From the NCBI RefSeq assembly GCF_964204865.1, contig NC_135262.1, positions 4,464,001 to 4,528,000 of the forward strand: a DNA stretch of 64,000 nt, in the 5' to 3' direction. Of this stretch, positions 21,717 through 33,700 are shown one piece after another. How positions within the stretch are numbered: the first letter of the stretch is position 1; every line of letters begins with the position of its first letter. Position numbers and translations under genes: made by a program. The notes beneath the pieces were generated by a model that was given only the letters and a program-made list of their open reading frames with translations, was not told the DNA's origin and did no database searches. This DNA comes from Styela clava. Taxonomy: Eukaryota > Chordata > Ascidiacea > Stolidobranchia > Styelidae.

Positions 21717-21966
21717 AGGATTTACATATTCATTCCGGGGGAGAGAAAAGTCAATAAGACGGCTTACCCATATGCAGATATGGCGAACCACGGCCTCTCG
21801 CCCGGTTACTATACCATGTCGGGTATGGACTTGATTAGTTAGTTATTTGTTTTCGGTAGCATGGACTCAATGGTCATGGTGGAGGAAGCCTACATGAACC
21901 ACCCTACGGCGGGCAGCGAGGAGTCCAGTAATCCTCTCGCACATCAATATCCTCGCATGGGATTCA
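21717..21966 (-). mobile_element. tRNA-derived SINE, partial
   Basis: Reverse-complement copy: ATTTACATATTCATTCC tail, GAACCACGGCCTCTCGCCC, TTTTCGGTAGCATGGACTC, GAGTCCAGTAATCCTCTCG and GCATGGGATTCAAACCC (degenerate B box). The tRNA-like 5' part is missing. Confidence 0.78.
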
Positions 21967-22423
21967 AACCCAAGTGCAGTTTCAAGTATTCTGTGGCGTC
22001 TGCAGCTGCCGCAAAACCATGGTGGTATTTCCATACCATGGCCACTACGGCCAAACCTATGGCGACTGACTTTTTTTTTTAGCTGCAGCTGCCACAAAGG
22101 GGCAGCAAATTGAAAACCAATGGCAGCTAAAATTTTGCTGCCGTAACCACGGCAGGTGGGCGGTAAAGACAGGGAAGTCCCTTATGGTAATAAATATTGG
22201 GTAAGTTGGAACGTTTTTCGTATGGATACAGTTTTAATGGATTTGGGGTTAGGGTTTAAGTAGATATAATTTCGCATGATCAATTGGAATCGGGTACATT
22301 AATTTGTGAATATACTGTCAATACTGATTACTGAATAGCGCTATAAAACCATGGCAAGAGCTGCCGCGGTTCGTTCGTTGCAGGAGCTGCCATGGAATGG
22401 TAAGAACTGCGCCTCTTCAAACC
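21967..22423. other. Repeat-like stretch with no gene
   Basis: Contains imperfect repeated motifs around GCAGCTGCCGC and CCATGG (about 22005-22170 and 22350-22395), some in inverted orientation. No coding frame. Possibly a degraded mobile element, but no ends could be defined. Confidence 0.4.
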
Positions 22424-22660
22424 TGCGATCCCACGCAGAGTAATCAGAGATGCGCTGGCGAGCATATTTATACAGTCTTAACGCTTAGCACGGTGAGCCA
22501 CGGCTCGGCGGTGTGGCGCATCGTGCTAAGCGTAAGGAATACGCTCGCCACCGCATCTCTGATTACCCTTCGTGATTCGCAGGTTCGAATCCCATGCGGG
22601 GATGATCATGTGCGAGAGGATTGCTGGACTCCTCGTCGCCTTAGGGTGGTTCATGTAACC
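22424..22660. mobile_element. Two tRNA-like SINE heads in inverted, head-to-head arrangement
   Basis: 22507-22660 is a plus-strand SINE 5' portion (GGCGGTGTGGCGCATC, GTGCTAAGCG, then GGTTCGAATCC, a good RNA polymerase III B box). 22424-22500 is the reverse complement of the same head (AATCAGAGATGCG, AACGCTTAGCACGG). The two heads meet at about 22500, making an imperfect palindrome of about 230 bp. Confidence 0.7.
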
Positions 22661-22846
22661 GATTTGGAAATTAATAAAAACATTGGAAATTGGCAGCAAA
22701 GCGATTTTTACTGTTTAATTTCGCCATAATCGCTACTTTTTTTGCCCCCTGAACGTTTTCATATTACCGCCTTTGTTCTTGTGCGCAAGTATTAATTCTT
22801 GCCGATCGGCGGAGATCGAAGTTTCATATTTTGGTATAACTATATG

Positions 22847-23346
22847 TAGGGTTACCATATTTTTGTGACTTCAAAGCGGGACGGGACGCCTCAAAAGACA
22901 ACGACCCCTTGGCTGTGATTTTGTAACTTTACATTTTCCGATTTTACTACATAGGCCTACATTCCTACATTTAAAGCTGTTCTTATTGACCATATTGTTA
23001 TCGAAATTTCATGCTCATATCTTCTGTCCAAATATCGGGTTCAGTTCGAAAATAGAAAGGAATTGACGGTAACGATACCGGTACAAATAATTCGAATTTA
23101 GACTAATTAGTATTGGTTTTACATACGTCTGCTATCGATGAGAATCAGCGGAAAACAAACGCATCCACCTCCTGTAAGTAGGCTAGCGTTGCGCAACACA
23201 GAAACAACATTAACGAGAACATGTTCGTGTATTATGCTGGATGGCTGAACGCAAAAGCGGGACATTTGGCTGACTTGTCGGGACGACGGGACAAGACGCC
23301 AAAAAGCGGGACTGTCCCGCCTAAAGCGGGACGTATGGTAAGCCTA
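22847..23346. mobile_element. hAT-type element, 500 bp
   Basis: Ends TAGGGTTACCATA and TATGGTAAGCCTA are inverted repeats. Flanks are ACTATATG (22839-22846) and ACTATATT (23347-23354), an 8-bp duplication with one mismatch. The interior has repeated GCGGGAC motifs near both ends. No transposase. Confidence 0.82.
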
Positions 23347-24323
23347 ACTATATTCGTTCACATCGGCATTTCTTTTCCAACAAAACAATACCGCGACCAT
23401 TATCATAGCTAAAATCGTTACCTACAAATTCACAATTTTATTTACGGAATTTGCAAATTCAACACTTCACTTGACGATTTTGATGATGCCACGCCCTAAT
23501 TATTACTGCAAGAAAAGCTTCAAAATGCAACGAATGTAATCAACTCCTATGATGACTCCATTCATGGTCGAGTATAATGTTCACATTTTTGAAACATTAT
23601 TTGGTCAAGAATGGAATGGATCACTAAAAAATACACGCCGAGATAAAGTCTATTAAAAGGGAATATGGCCTGTCATTTCTTATCTGGTTACAAGTTTTTT
23701 ATACCGACTTTTCAAAACTCTGACTCGCCGTTTTCAAATCAACTCTATTTACATTATTCGAATGACGTCATAATACTTCGAAAAGGCAATTTTTCGCGGA
23801 ACACCTGGAGGTCTCTCACCGGTCGAAATTGAATTACCGGTCGAAAATCACTGGTCTAGATCATCCCAAACTTTTGAGCTCGCGGCCCCTTTTAATATAT
23901 TAAAATTTTTTGCGGCCCTTGTTCACGATAATAATGCTAAACAGTTCAAAATATGCATTTTTGATATTTTATTGACACAGCTAATTTTCAACTATTAATA
24001 GGGCTACTCAATAACAAAAACATATTTACTCAGATTATTCAATGTAATGGGTGCGAATGCTTCTTGCTGCATAGCAAGTTCAGCCGTGGCGCAATGTTTG
24101 TTTATGCAGGCCTAATGATGAATTACGATGTCTGCCCACCGACGACCTGGTTCTAATACGGAATTGTTCACTCTTATTGATCAAACTCAGCATAAAGCAG
24201 TGGTTTAATATATCAAACATACCTTTGCATTAAAAATTTTATTCAAATTAATAATCGGAAAAATTTGAAAGAAATTTTAGGAATAATTTACAATGTTTAG
24301 TGAAATTTAATAAGCTGATTTTC
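23347..24323. other. Non-coding spacer
   Basis: No gene seen. A hAT-like left end (CATCCCAAACTTTTGAGCTC, GCGGCCCC) occurs near 23860, without a matching right end. Confidence 0.4.
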
Positions 24324-24433
24324 ATTTAATTTAAATTTGGCATACGACTCGATCACTCTGCATAGAGAGATTTTGTTAATTTTAGTCTCTCTATGCAGAG
24401 TGATCCCAGTTGTACGTCAAATTTAAATTAAAT
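24324..24433. repeat. 110-bp palindromic element
   Basis: The left arm 24324-24370 and right arm 24386-24433 are inverted copies around a 15-base loop. The innermost 20 bp (GATCACTCTGCATAGAGAGA and its complement) are perfect. Probably a very short MITE that would fold as a hairpin when transcribed. Confidence 0.75.
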
Positions 24434-24779
24434 CACAATCACATTGCACGATTACATAAAACATGTTTTTCCATGTCATTTCTATGCATATTCATGTAAC
24501 ATAAAATGTTAGAAATAAGAATAAAATTATTTGACACTATTTGAGGACATGGGAATTTTCTTGAAACAAATTCAACTAACTGTAAAATATTCTGTTATTC
24601 GTTTTTCATATCTTGTTTTAAAGCTCCCGACGAACACAAACGCATTTCAGACAACATTGTACTACAAGATAATAAATATGCAGATTTATTTCATAACGTT
24701 GGGTGCCTCCGGTTTTGACTTTTTGAATTTCATTGAATGTTACATCTGGGGCGCGAAGTTCCGAGAGAAGCCTCGCAAC

Positions 24780-24870
24780 GACCTGACACCACGCACCGAC
24801 CGTATTTTGTCACCCCTAACCTGACACCACGCAACGACCGTTTTTCGTCCCCCCCAATCTGACATTCCGC
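24780..24870. repeat. Tandem repeat, about 38-bp unit
   Basis: Two full copies and part of a third of a unit containing CCTGACACCACGCA and CGACCGT. GC content is higher than in the surroundings. Confidence 0.65.
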
Positions 24871-24921
24871 CGTCCAAACCATATCAGAGATTTGAGATGT
24901 ATGTAGAATGTAGAGAGGACT

Positions 24922-25257
24922 CTGAATACAAGTCTCAAACTCAAATACCCTGTTCAATTTGGGGACATTGATACAACTCATATTCTACCAAAGAACTCTG
25001 AAGGAAATGTACCGATCATTGTTAAATTTGTTCGTCGAAGCGTGAAACACCAAATTTATAGTGCTAAAAAAAGACTCCGCGGAACCGGCCTTTCTATCAC
25101 CGAATCTCTAACCGAACGACGCCGCATCTTATTGACAGAAGCCCGGAAACGACTATCCTTCGACAATGTATGGACGATGAACGGCGAGATATATGGAAAA
25201 TACAATGGCGAAAAGCGAGTATTTAAATCAATTGATGATATAGTAAAATTGAACTAA
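24922..25257 (+). mobile_element. LINE ORF1-like fragment (C-terminal part)
   Basis: An open frame without a start codon reads GDIDTTHILPKNSEG, IIVKFVRRSVKHQIY, GTGLSITESLTERRRILL and AKRLSFDNVW-like motifs (seen as ARKRLSFDNVWTMNGEI), ending at 25255-25257. This is the characteristic C-terminal region of ORF1-type proteins of CR1/L2-like non-LTR retrotransposons, in which a basic helix is followed by the TMNGEIYGK strand. The 5' part is missing. The element continues with the PHD-type finger at 25332. Confidence 0.65.
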
Positions 25258-25331
25258 GTTTTAAATTAGTGCAACGATTTAGATGTTTACACCGGTTAAA
25301 TATTCACCGGGTAATTAGAAAGTATTAATTA

Positions 25332-25786
25332 ATGACTAGAAAAAATAATAATAATACTTTATCATGCCATGGTTGTAGTGGAATTATAAAAGAAAATGAA
25401 TATAGTATTTTTTGCGACCACTGTTCACATTGGATCCATTTAAAATGCAGTGGGTTATCCCAAAGTGAATACAAGAGATTAGAAAAGGAACCCGACTGTG
25501 TTCCCTGGTGCCGTAGATACCATCTTAATATTAGCCTGCCCTCTGGCAGCTATCGAGATCAGAAGTTTTGACTTATTTATTTAAAACAACTCCTATTCCA
25601 AGTGGGGTAAGCACCCTAGACCCATCAGCCTTAAATGACCTTTTTATCTCTGATATCATCGACGACGAGCAGGACGGAATAGCCTCAGGTCTATGCAACT
25701 GTCAATATATAAGTAAAAACGGTATTAAAGAGATTTGTCCAAGCTCTTTGAGTTTAGAATCGGGGAATAAACAAAACCAGAGATAA
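25332..25786 (+). mobile_element. LINE remnant: PHD-like zinc finger and N-terminus of ORF2
   Basis: 25332-25571 encodes a Cys/His finger (CHGC, then FCDHC, WIHLKC, WC) of the PHD-like type found before the endonuclease in CR1-like LINE ORF2 proteins. The last metal ligand pair is degenerate. An overlapping frame at 25568-25786 continues with the linker (LCNCQYISKNGI), so a frameshift lies near 25565. No endonuclease or reverse transcriptase follows, so this is a dead fragment. Confidence 0.6.
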
Positions 25787-26180
25787 GGATTAGAGCGCAC
25801 ATGGCGAGAGGAACATGTATTGCCAAAAGTTTTCCTTTTCTTAAGGTTTCAAAATTACTTCTACGTCTAATTTAACTTTCCATTGTCAGATTTGGGTGCA
25901 CTAATTACCTTGAGGTCTACTAATTACTAAGATAAATATATATAAACTTGGGGTTATTTCCTTAATATCTTCGCACATATTTATAAATGTTATGTACTTC
26001 AATCGATTGTGGACGCCAGTATACTCGATGCTATTTTTACGAAATGATATTTTGAACATTCGCCCCAGCCTTTGCAGACAAGGCAATTACAAGGTTCATT
26101 TCGCAATTCTCGATCAGAAGTAGAAAACCTGAAACACTAGAAAGATATTAGATATTTCACCGATTGCGTATGAAGAAAGG

Positions 26181-26503
26181 AAAGATTTACATATTTATCC
26201 TGGGGGAGAAGAAAGCCGATAAGACGGCTTAATCATATGGCGAACCACGGCGTCTCGTCCGGTTACCGGTCTAGGTCAGTTAGCCAGTTTTTTGTTTTCG
26301 GAAGCATGGACTTGATGGTGGAGGAAGCCGTAAGCGACCAGCGGTTACGTGAACCACTCTACGGCGGCAAGGAGTCCAGCAATCCTCTCGCACATGATCA
26401 TTCTCGCATGGGATTCGAACCTGCGAACCCACGAAGGGTAATCAGAGATGCGGTGGCGACCGTATTCCTAACGCTTAGGACGATGCGCCACACCGCCGAG
26501 CCA
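26181..26503 (-). mobile_element. tRNA-derived SINE, near full length
   Basis: Reverse-complement copy with every part: GATTTACATATTTATCC tail, GGCGAACCACGGCGTCTCG, GGAAGCATGGACTTGATGG, GGTTACGTGAACCAC, GGATTCGAACCTGCG (B box), AATCAGAGATGCGG and TGCGCCACACCGCC at the 5' end of the element. About 320 bp. Confidence 0.85.
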
Positions 26504-26863
26504 GACTTCAAATTACAAGAGACTTTTCTCCAAAAAGGTGTATGTATGATATTATTAAACTATAACGAATTAAGATGAAAGAATATTGGCCGATAGTTGA
26601 TATATATCCAACAAGATTGGAATCTTTGTAATGCAATTGTACATATGAGTGAAATATATGGATATCACGTACTTAATTTAAATTATACGTAATCTGGTAT
26701 TTCGCTTTGTCATCGTCGATATTGTTTAGGAAATGAGGTAAATGAAAAATCAATCCTACCATAGCGCCAAGTCTCTGTGGCTTACCCAAATGCAGTCTTG
26801 GGGTCAGGACAAATTAGGTGCATCTAATTTATTCATACAGAAATAAGTAGTATACATTATGGT

Positions 26864-26938
26864 AGAAAGTCATCGGTGGACCGCAATCTATAATACTAGA
26901 ATCTACTATTATAGAATGTGGTCCACCGATGACTTTCT
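26864..26938. repeat. 75-bp hairpin palindrome
   Basis: Arms of about 34 bases (AGAAAGTCATCGGTGGACC and its complement, extended by TCTATAATA) separated by a 7-base loop, with one or two mismatches. Could be a minimal MITE or a hairpin RNA source. Confidence 0.65.
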
Positions 26939-28154
26939 CTCACGCAACAGCAGCACCCAAAATTAGAGGTAGAGGGAAACTCGAAAAGCACTCCGAAAAC
27001 GCAACCTAAAATACTTGCGATATAAGGAATGCACTGTGTGACGTCATAATTACATTTTAAAATATTTCGATTCTTCCAATATTTCAAATTTATATGATTT
27101 TTGACGCGACGACGAAATACCGAATCAAGTTTACCAAGGCCGGATTTCATAAAATCCGTATAACTATGTTCTCTGCAAGAAAATCGTGCGACATGGCACG
27201 CGGATATATTCCAAATATAAACGCAATTTACGAGGTACGATTTTTGATGTATTTTTATTTAAAAACGATGATTTACGTCGATTCAACCTAAATCGATGGT
27301 GTTTTGTCTTTATTGATATCCTGAGCAGTCACTAACATTATTTTAGATATTTATCATAGCCCTACTAATACGTACAATACTTTCGGATTGCACGGACACC
27401 CTATTTATCCATATATCATCTATGCCTGGTTGAAATCGTTAGCAATAAATCGAGGATAAAGAAGTGATAAGGGTTGAGGACAGCCTTAATATTTATGTGG
27501 CGTATATGAAGGCGTGTCGAATATATAATAAAACATTACCTCAAAAACTAAACTATAGGAACAGAGACAAACTAATTTTATTCAATACATATGGGAGTGT
27601 ATTCCGCGCCCAGAGTGAGCCGACGCAACTTTCTCGCTCAACATTTTGTCTACATCGAATAGAATTGTATTCTGTATCAACTGTTTAGGTACGCTATTGT
27701 TCGGAGTAGTATTACTGTGGTCAGACTCGATTGTAACAAGGCGTTTTTGTTTGATGAATAGCCTCCACCAAACCGCCCTGTAGTAACAGCTTTTACGATT
27801 ACCCACAGTAAACAACTTTCGATTTCTTATTGTTGAAAGACGCGTGGAAAAATATTTTCACTATTTGTTGCGAGCCGGAACGACCCAATTGTGATCGCAG
27901 GTTAATTCGACAAACCATACATGGAAGTATGAAAATGACGTATGCTGCTTTAGAAAATATAATTGTTAAAATCAGTTTTTGATTTGTGGATTCATGAAGT
28001 GGTCAGGAGAAGTCGGCGGGGTGACAGCGAAAGCAGTAACGGTTTTCTCAAAATAATATATAGTATTGCTCTATTAATCTCGAACAATAATGTCCTGCTG
28101 CACACTAACACGAATGTATTTCTGTAACGTTTTGTCCGATCAAAGACTTCCTCA

Positions 28155-28190
28155 GACAAGCATTTTACAAAATTTTGTAAAATACTTGTC
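28155..28190. repeat. 36-bp palindrome
   Basis: GACAAGCATTTTACAAAA is followed by its near-exact reverse complement. AT-rich, no loop. Confidence 0.5.
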
Positions 28191-30224
28191 TTTCTTATCT
28201 TTTTTTTATTTATTTGGTTTATCGTAGGTCAGGATAAGATAGTTCATTGCCCAATATAGGTTCTAACGCAAAGATAAACAGAATAAAAAATAACGGAGAG
28301 TAGCGAGACAATAACAAGATAGTACCAAATATATTTTTTTAAAATTGATCTTCATCTAACGCTATGATTTATTAGCAATACTTATGCTTGTCACCAAACA
28401 GATAGATTTGTATTTATTCCAGCTCTCGTCAACTGAATTTTTATGTCGAAATTTTACGCCATTGAAGCCGTTTTCTGCAGTTCCGATAAAGTAGAGAAAA
28501 TGGAAAAGTAATTTAATTTAGAAGACAAAAAGTTTTTAATATTTTTCTGTAAACGTAGCTGAAATTTCAAATTTACCGTATTAATAACGTTCTGATATGC
28601 GAGAAATGTTTCAATCAAAATTACCAGTTCCCACGAACAATATGAGCTTGGAAATCGTGGTCAGTTCCTTTGTGCAGCCCACATCGCTCTCTTATTATTG
28701 ATGCCTCACTCAAGAGTATCGAGTGGCAATTCAGAATTCAAGTAGTAAAGCGTCATACGGGACAATTGATACTCGTTTGCTATATAGTAAAGACGATACG
28801 GGCGATGATAGTAGGCTACCTATTTAAAGCGACTTATCAAGCAGAATAGCAAATATTTTTATGGCAATGCCAATAATTTATTTGATGAAATTGATTGGTA
28901 TTTATCTTACTTATTTCGGACACTCAATGATGTCTAAGATGCAATTTTAAATATTAAAGATGACGGATAGTTTTTATTTCACTTAATAATTAGGTAGACC
29001 CATGAATGGGGTGTTAGCCAACAAGGGAATTCAGAAATTTCGCGTCTCTTATATGTGTCTACTAAAATACATTGCAGTGCAGAGGTATATATCTGTTTAT
29101 TGTGGCAGGGGTGACTTTTCGAAAATTCCAGTTTGAAAATGCTAGGTTTAAAATTAACCACAAAAACCAGTGAATCAGTTAACCAAAAACTTTATTCAGT
29201 AACAACGTTTTTGTCAAGACAAGGGCGGAACCGTACATAGTTCATATAAGTGGGCAGTTGGGTTGGAGTAAAATTTTATGAAATTCGCAGAACTTTGATG
29301 CAAACCCTCAAACTATATTTTTTAAACCAGATTTCTTAGTGCGCCGAAAGCTTACATCTGTATTCGTTTATATACATATGCATCCTAATTTTTTGCTCAC
29401 TTTTGTCACAGGGCTTTTTTATTTTGGCTCATACTGAGGTAGGGTTACGTCAACAAAATGTGGATTGTGAAAATTAAAAAAAGTTTACTCTCGTATGTTA
29501 TCGGTCATCCTATTGGTCACAAGCTTAAAATAAACTATAATTTTAAATCATTAAACAAAGGCACGTTTTCGAATTTGCGATTGCTTCGTATCTCCGACCA
29601 TTTGAAATAAATCGTCCCGATCGTATGAACTCGATTGAAAAATGACCTCTCCGTTTTTCGCACATTATCTCCTTCCGCTAAGAATTCAACATTTCTAATC
29701 CTGACGGGTAATCAATCGTAACCTGAACTACAAATCGGACAATATCGTCATTTTGAATCTTGGATTTTAACTTCTCGGACTTGACAACAATCATAGATAG
29801 GGTGTGCACGAAGTCTTGAAAATTTTTAAAATTGCAAAGGAAATTTACCGATACCATATATTGTTTTGGCCTTCACAGATGCATACTTGTAAGTAACATA
29901 CTTGAACAATTACTAAAAACACCAAACAGGGTTAGGATTATTGAGACTGACTACATAACAAAATTGAAATTGTAAAAGGACTTTATGGACACCCTGTACA
30001 TGCTGTGTGCTTTTCCACTTGTGTGAGTGTGGGTAAATGGCCACAAACACTGGTTACAGCGTTTGCCGTGAACACTTCTTTAGGTATCGTCCGTTTTGCC
30101 GATCTTTCAGAGGCCGTTGTCTGCGTTCTTTATTTTTTATTCATGTTCTGTGTTCTAGAGGAGTGTGCAACCTACGGGCCCACACGGGGAAATTGTGCGG
30201 CCCACGAAAAGATTTTTTAATTTA

Positions 30225-30467
30225 CCGTATTTCTCCGCTATATTACGCATTTTCATGGTCAAATTTAGTCTCACAAATATAGGGGTGCGTATTATACATT
30301 GGTCTAGAAAATATCAAAAAATTTTAATTCTCATTTTATGCTTTAACTGGCTAATAATTGTCACATTTGTTAACCTTAAGTTTTTAATTTTATGTGGCAA
30401 AGTCTGTTAGAATCAGATCATCAGATCGTATTATCCATGGGTGCGTTTTATACACGGAGAAATACAG
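30225..30467. mobile_element. TA-target MITE, 243 bp
   Basis: The inverted ends CCGTATTTCTCCG and CGGAGAAATACAG are flanked by TA on both sides. Sub-terminal motifs (GTGCGTATTATACA and GTGCGTTTTATACA) are also repeated. About 30159-30215 just upstream is a fragment of a different, GGCCCAC-rich hAT-like repeat. Confidence 0.65.
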
Positions 30468-30764
30468 TAATCTGGAACGTGCGAGTAATTTCCTTTGTTT
30501 TGCAAAGCCTACGCCCGATTCCAATTTATTATCTATGTCTATAGTGTTACAACGCCCTAACAGCTAGCTAGTGTGAAGCAAACAACGCATATCATTCGAT
30601 CGAAAATAACAAAATTTTTGTGTCTGCACGGTTCACGTTATTTGTATCTGTCTCTGCTATAATATAGGTTTCACACCCCCTGTTGTAGACAAAAGATCGA
30701 CATAAAATTATATTGTATAGTATCACCTTATATTGAACAAATCTTTTATTCCGAACAGGCAATA

Positions 30765-33700
30765 ATGGAAGATACTAGGCGAATACTAGTTAGTCTTGAA
30801 AGAAGATTTAAATGCATCGCACAACAACAATTCATATTTGTAACAGCACTGGACCGATGTCGAAAACAAAAATTTGAACCAACGAAGCAGATTTCAACGA
30901 TATCACAAGTATGCAAAATAATTGAATAACTTATTGCCTAATTTTATGAATTGCAGGCACGGAGTTGTCTTGATTGTATTCTGAGCAGCGGTTCTCAAAC
31001 GGTGGCGCGATCAACAGGGGGGCGTTGAAATTTTTGAGGGGGCGTGAATCTAAAAACAAAAAAAAAGTATTAGCTAGATTTAATCTTGCCCGCCTCATTT
31101 TGGATATTTACATTTTTTTGGGATATTTACCTTCCACCCACGTATGTTCAACGTTTTTTTTTAAATAAAACATACGTTCGCCTCACTATCTGTTATTTGT
31201 AGCTTATTGTTAGCTAGGTATTTTTGAGGTGGGGCACGAGACTTTTTCAAAAATTTGGGAACCATCGTATTAGAGAAAATATAACTATTATGCAAAGCGT
31301 GTGAGATTACTGAAACGTTTGGGTACATTCATGCACAAATTTCAAGTGTTGAATATTTTTATTTTTTTGTAATAGTCATCAAATTTATGGGTTTTGATTT
31401 GGGTTACTCTGCACTTCGAAACAACCAAAACAAAAATTTGAAAACCCCCAACCAATTATTGAAATCAAGCCTTGGGCAACATCCACGAAATTCCGGGTCC
31501 CTTCAATCCTTATATTTCAGATCTCTTCCAGCCTGAATATCTATCAAAGTATCTTATTCCAAATTCCCGTATCTATAAATAATTGCTGGTGCTGAATCTT
31601 AGTCACAATTAAGGTATAACGTTCTATAGTTGATAGGAACTGTGTCGAACTTTTCAAAACAACTCAATGATATAAATAGAACCAAAATTTGATAGATTTA
31701 GTCGACAGTGGGCGCTACTTGTAAAGAGCATTGAGATCTTTTGTACAAAGCCTCCGCCGCTGATGCAAAAATGTGAGATTTGAGAAAAACAGCCCCGCCA
31801 TGTTTTACAATAACAACTTAGTAATTATTCAGTTGAGGTTGAAAATGATTTGAAAATTTGAATTCACAGTACAATCTGCCCTGAATGGATAATTACTTTT
31901 CTTATTTTAAGCGTTGGCTAGGGTTCCGAGATTGCACCAGACTGCCTCTATAGCAAACCAGTGCTTTTATATTTTTTTTTCAAACTTTTACCTCGGTTAC
32001 CACTCGCTAAATCAATCTTCAATGTTACTTGTTTCCCGTATCAGACAAAAAAAAAAATGATACATTTAGTCGAGACTGGCTACTTATCAACCACCATTTC
32101 GTTATTTTCAAATAAAACTTGTTTTCTATTTCCTCAGGTACAAAACTACTACGAAGAAATTGCCGATAATGCAACAGATAAAAGAATATTCTCAATGTTT
32201 CTTTCGCTTGTACATGATCTGGTAGAATTTCGAAGAACACTTTCAAAAGTCGTGAAAAAAAAAGACGATAAATTGAATAATTTGTTCAAAACTTGGAAAA
32301 GTGTTTTGGAACAACGACAAGTATGACTTATGTTTATAATACTAATATCGTGAAAATTATGTCATCGGGATTTTTGAACCAGTAATCTAGAACAAGGTCC
32401 CGACTTTGAGGTAAAAGTAGAAATAATACTGATAGAGTTATTATAATCGATCATTGACGCGCTTTTTAGATTTTTCATTGTGATAGAAATGTAGGTAGTC
32501 AGTTAATTTCATCCAGAGGGAACTCTCAGATACACAATTCGGACCTCCTGAAGTATGCGCACCAAGATGGCGCACAACCTGAACTCTGGTTTTGTACAGG
32601 GTTAGGGTTCAGGTTGTGCGACATCTTGGTACGCATACTTCAGGAGTACCCAAAATTCGCTATTGTTTGTACACATGGCTTAGATTTAGAACTATAGTGA
32701 GTAATCTCTTGGTATGACAAAACAAAAAAAAATGTCGGTGGAAACGAGAGAGTAATTTTAGACAACTAAAGTTCGTTATAATATCTGTGAAATAAAAAAA
32801 ATAAAAAAAAGAGGAATCGCATTTTGTCGATAGGGTAAATTTGGCCTGCTTCAAGTTTTAAAACAATCATAATTCTCTTCAGAATTTTGTAAATTGCAAT
32901 GTTTTTTCATTAGGACATTTCACATATCCGAGCAAAATTTCCCAACGACCAAGTAAATCACTTGAGCTGCGATGAAGCGAAGAATCATTTTGGTGGCATC
33001 GTCAGTGTTATACCTGTAGCTATGGATTGTGCGAGAGAAGTCGTTGAAAGAATTGAAGCAACAAGAGCTTACAGAGCAAAATCGTCTTCCAGAGGTAAAA
33101 ATTAGGAGCTCCAGAAGTGTGTGTACCAATATGGAGGAAACGAATTTTTAACATAGTCAAACTCGTAATAGAACTAAAATTAGGAAAATCGGAATAAAAT
33201 TATGGCCTAACCCTAACCTGGTACACACACTACGGGAGTACCAAAAATCAACTGTTTATTGGCCTCTTGTTGTCAACGATTGGTAATTGAGGTGAAACGT
33301 ACACAGTGTTCCATACTTTAAAATTTGTACAAAAATATGATTGTATGCAAGTTAACCAATGCTTCTACGTGGCGTTTAAAAAACTACCTAATCACACAAT
33401 AAAAAAATTTAAAAGACAAACTTTCTATTTGGAAAGGACGATTGATGGAATTCCGTTTCCGGACATAAACTTCCTAATAAGGGAAATCAAATATATATAT
33501 ATATCATACAATAAAATTTATTTACTTTATAACTGTTCTTACTATAAAATGGGCAAAATTTTTAATTGTTTTTACTTAAAAATATGGCCAAATTTTGTGG
33601 ACTCTCTGTATTTAAGTTGAATATCTCATATTCACTGCGAAGCGGTAAATTTCTTCTACACAGACTCACGTATTTGGAAAGAAAAACAGACTAGTCATTT

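Larger units (their letters stand above)
26504..30158. other. Non-coding region of 3.6 kb
   Basis: No convincing gene, on either strand, was found in this stretch. It contains two small palindromes (26864-26938 and 28155-28190) and otherwise unclassified AT-rich sequence. It may include the promoter region of the gene starting at 30765. Confidence 0.45.

Noticed and set aside
22507-22600. Genuine tRNA gene
   Set aside because: It has a good B box but the same head recurs in several dispersed copies followed by a common non-tRNA body, so it is a SINE.
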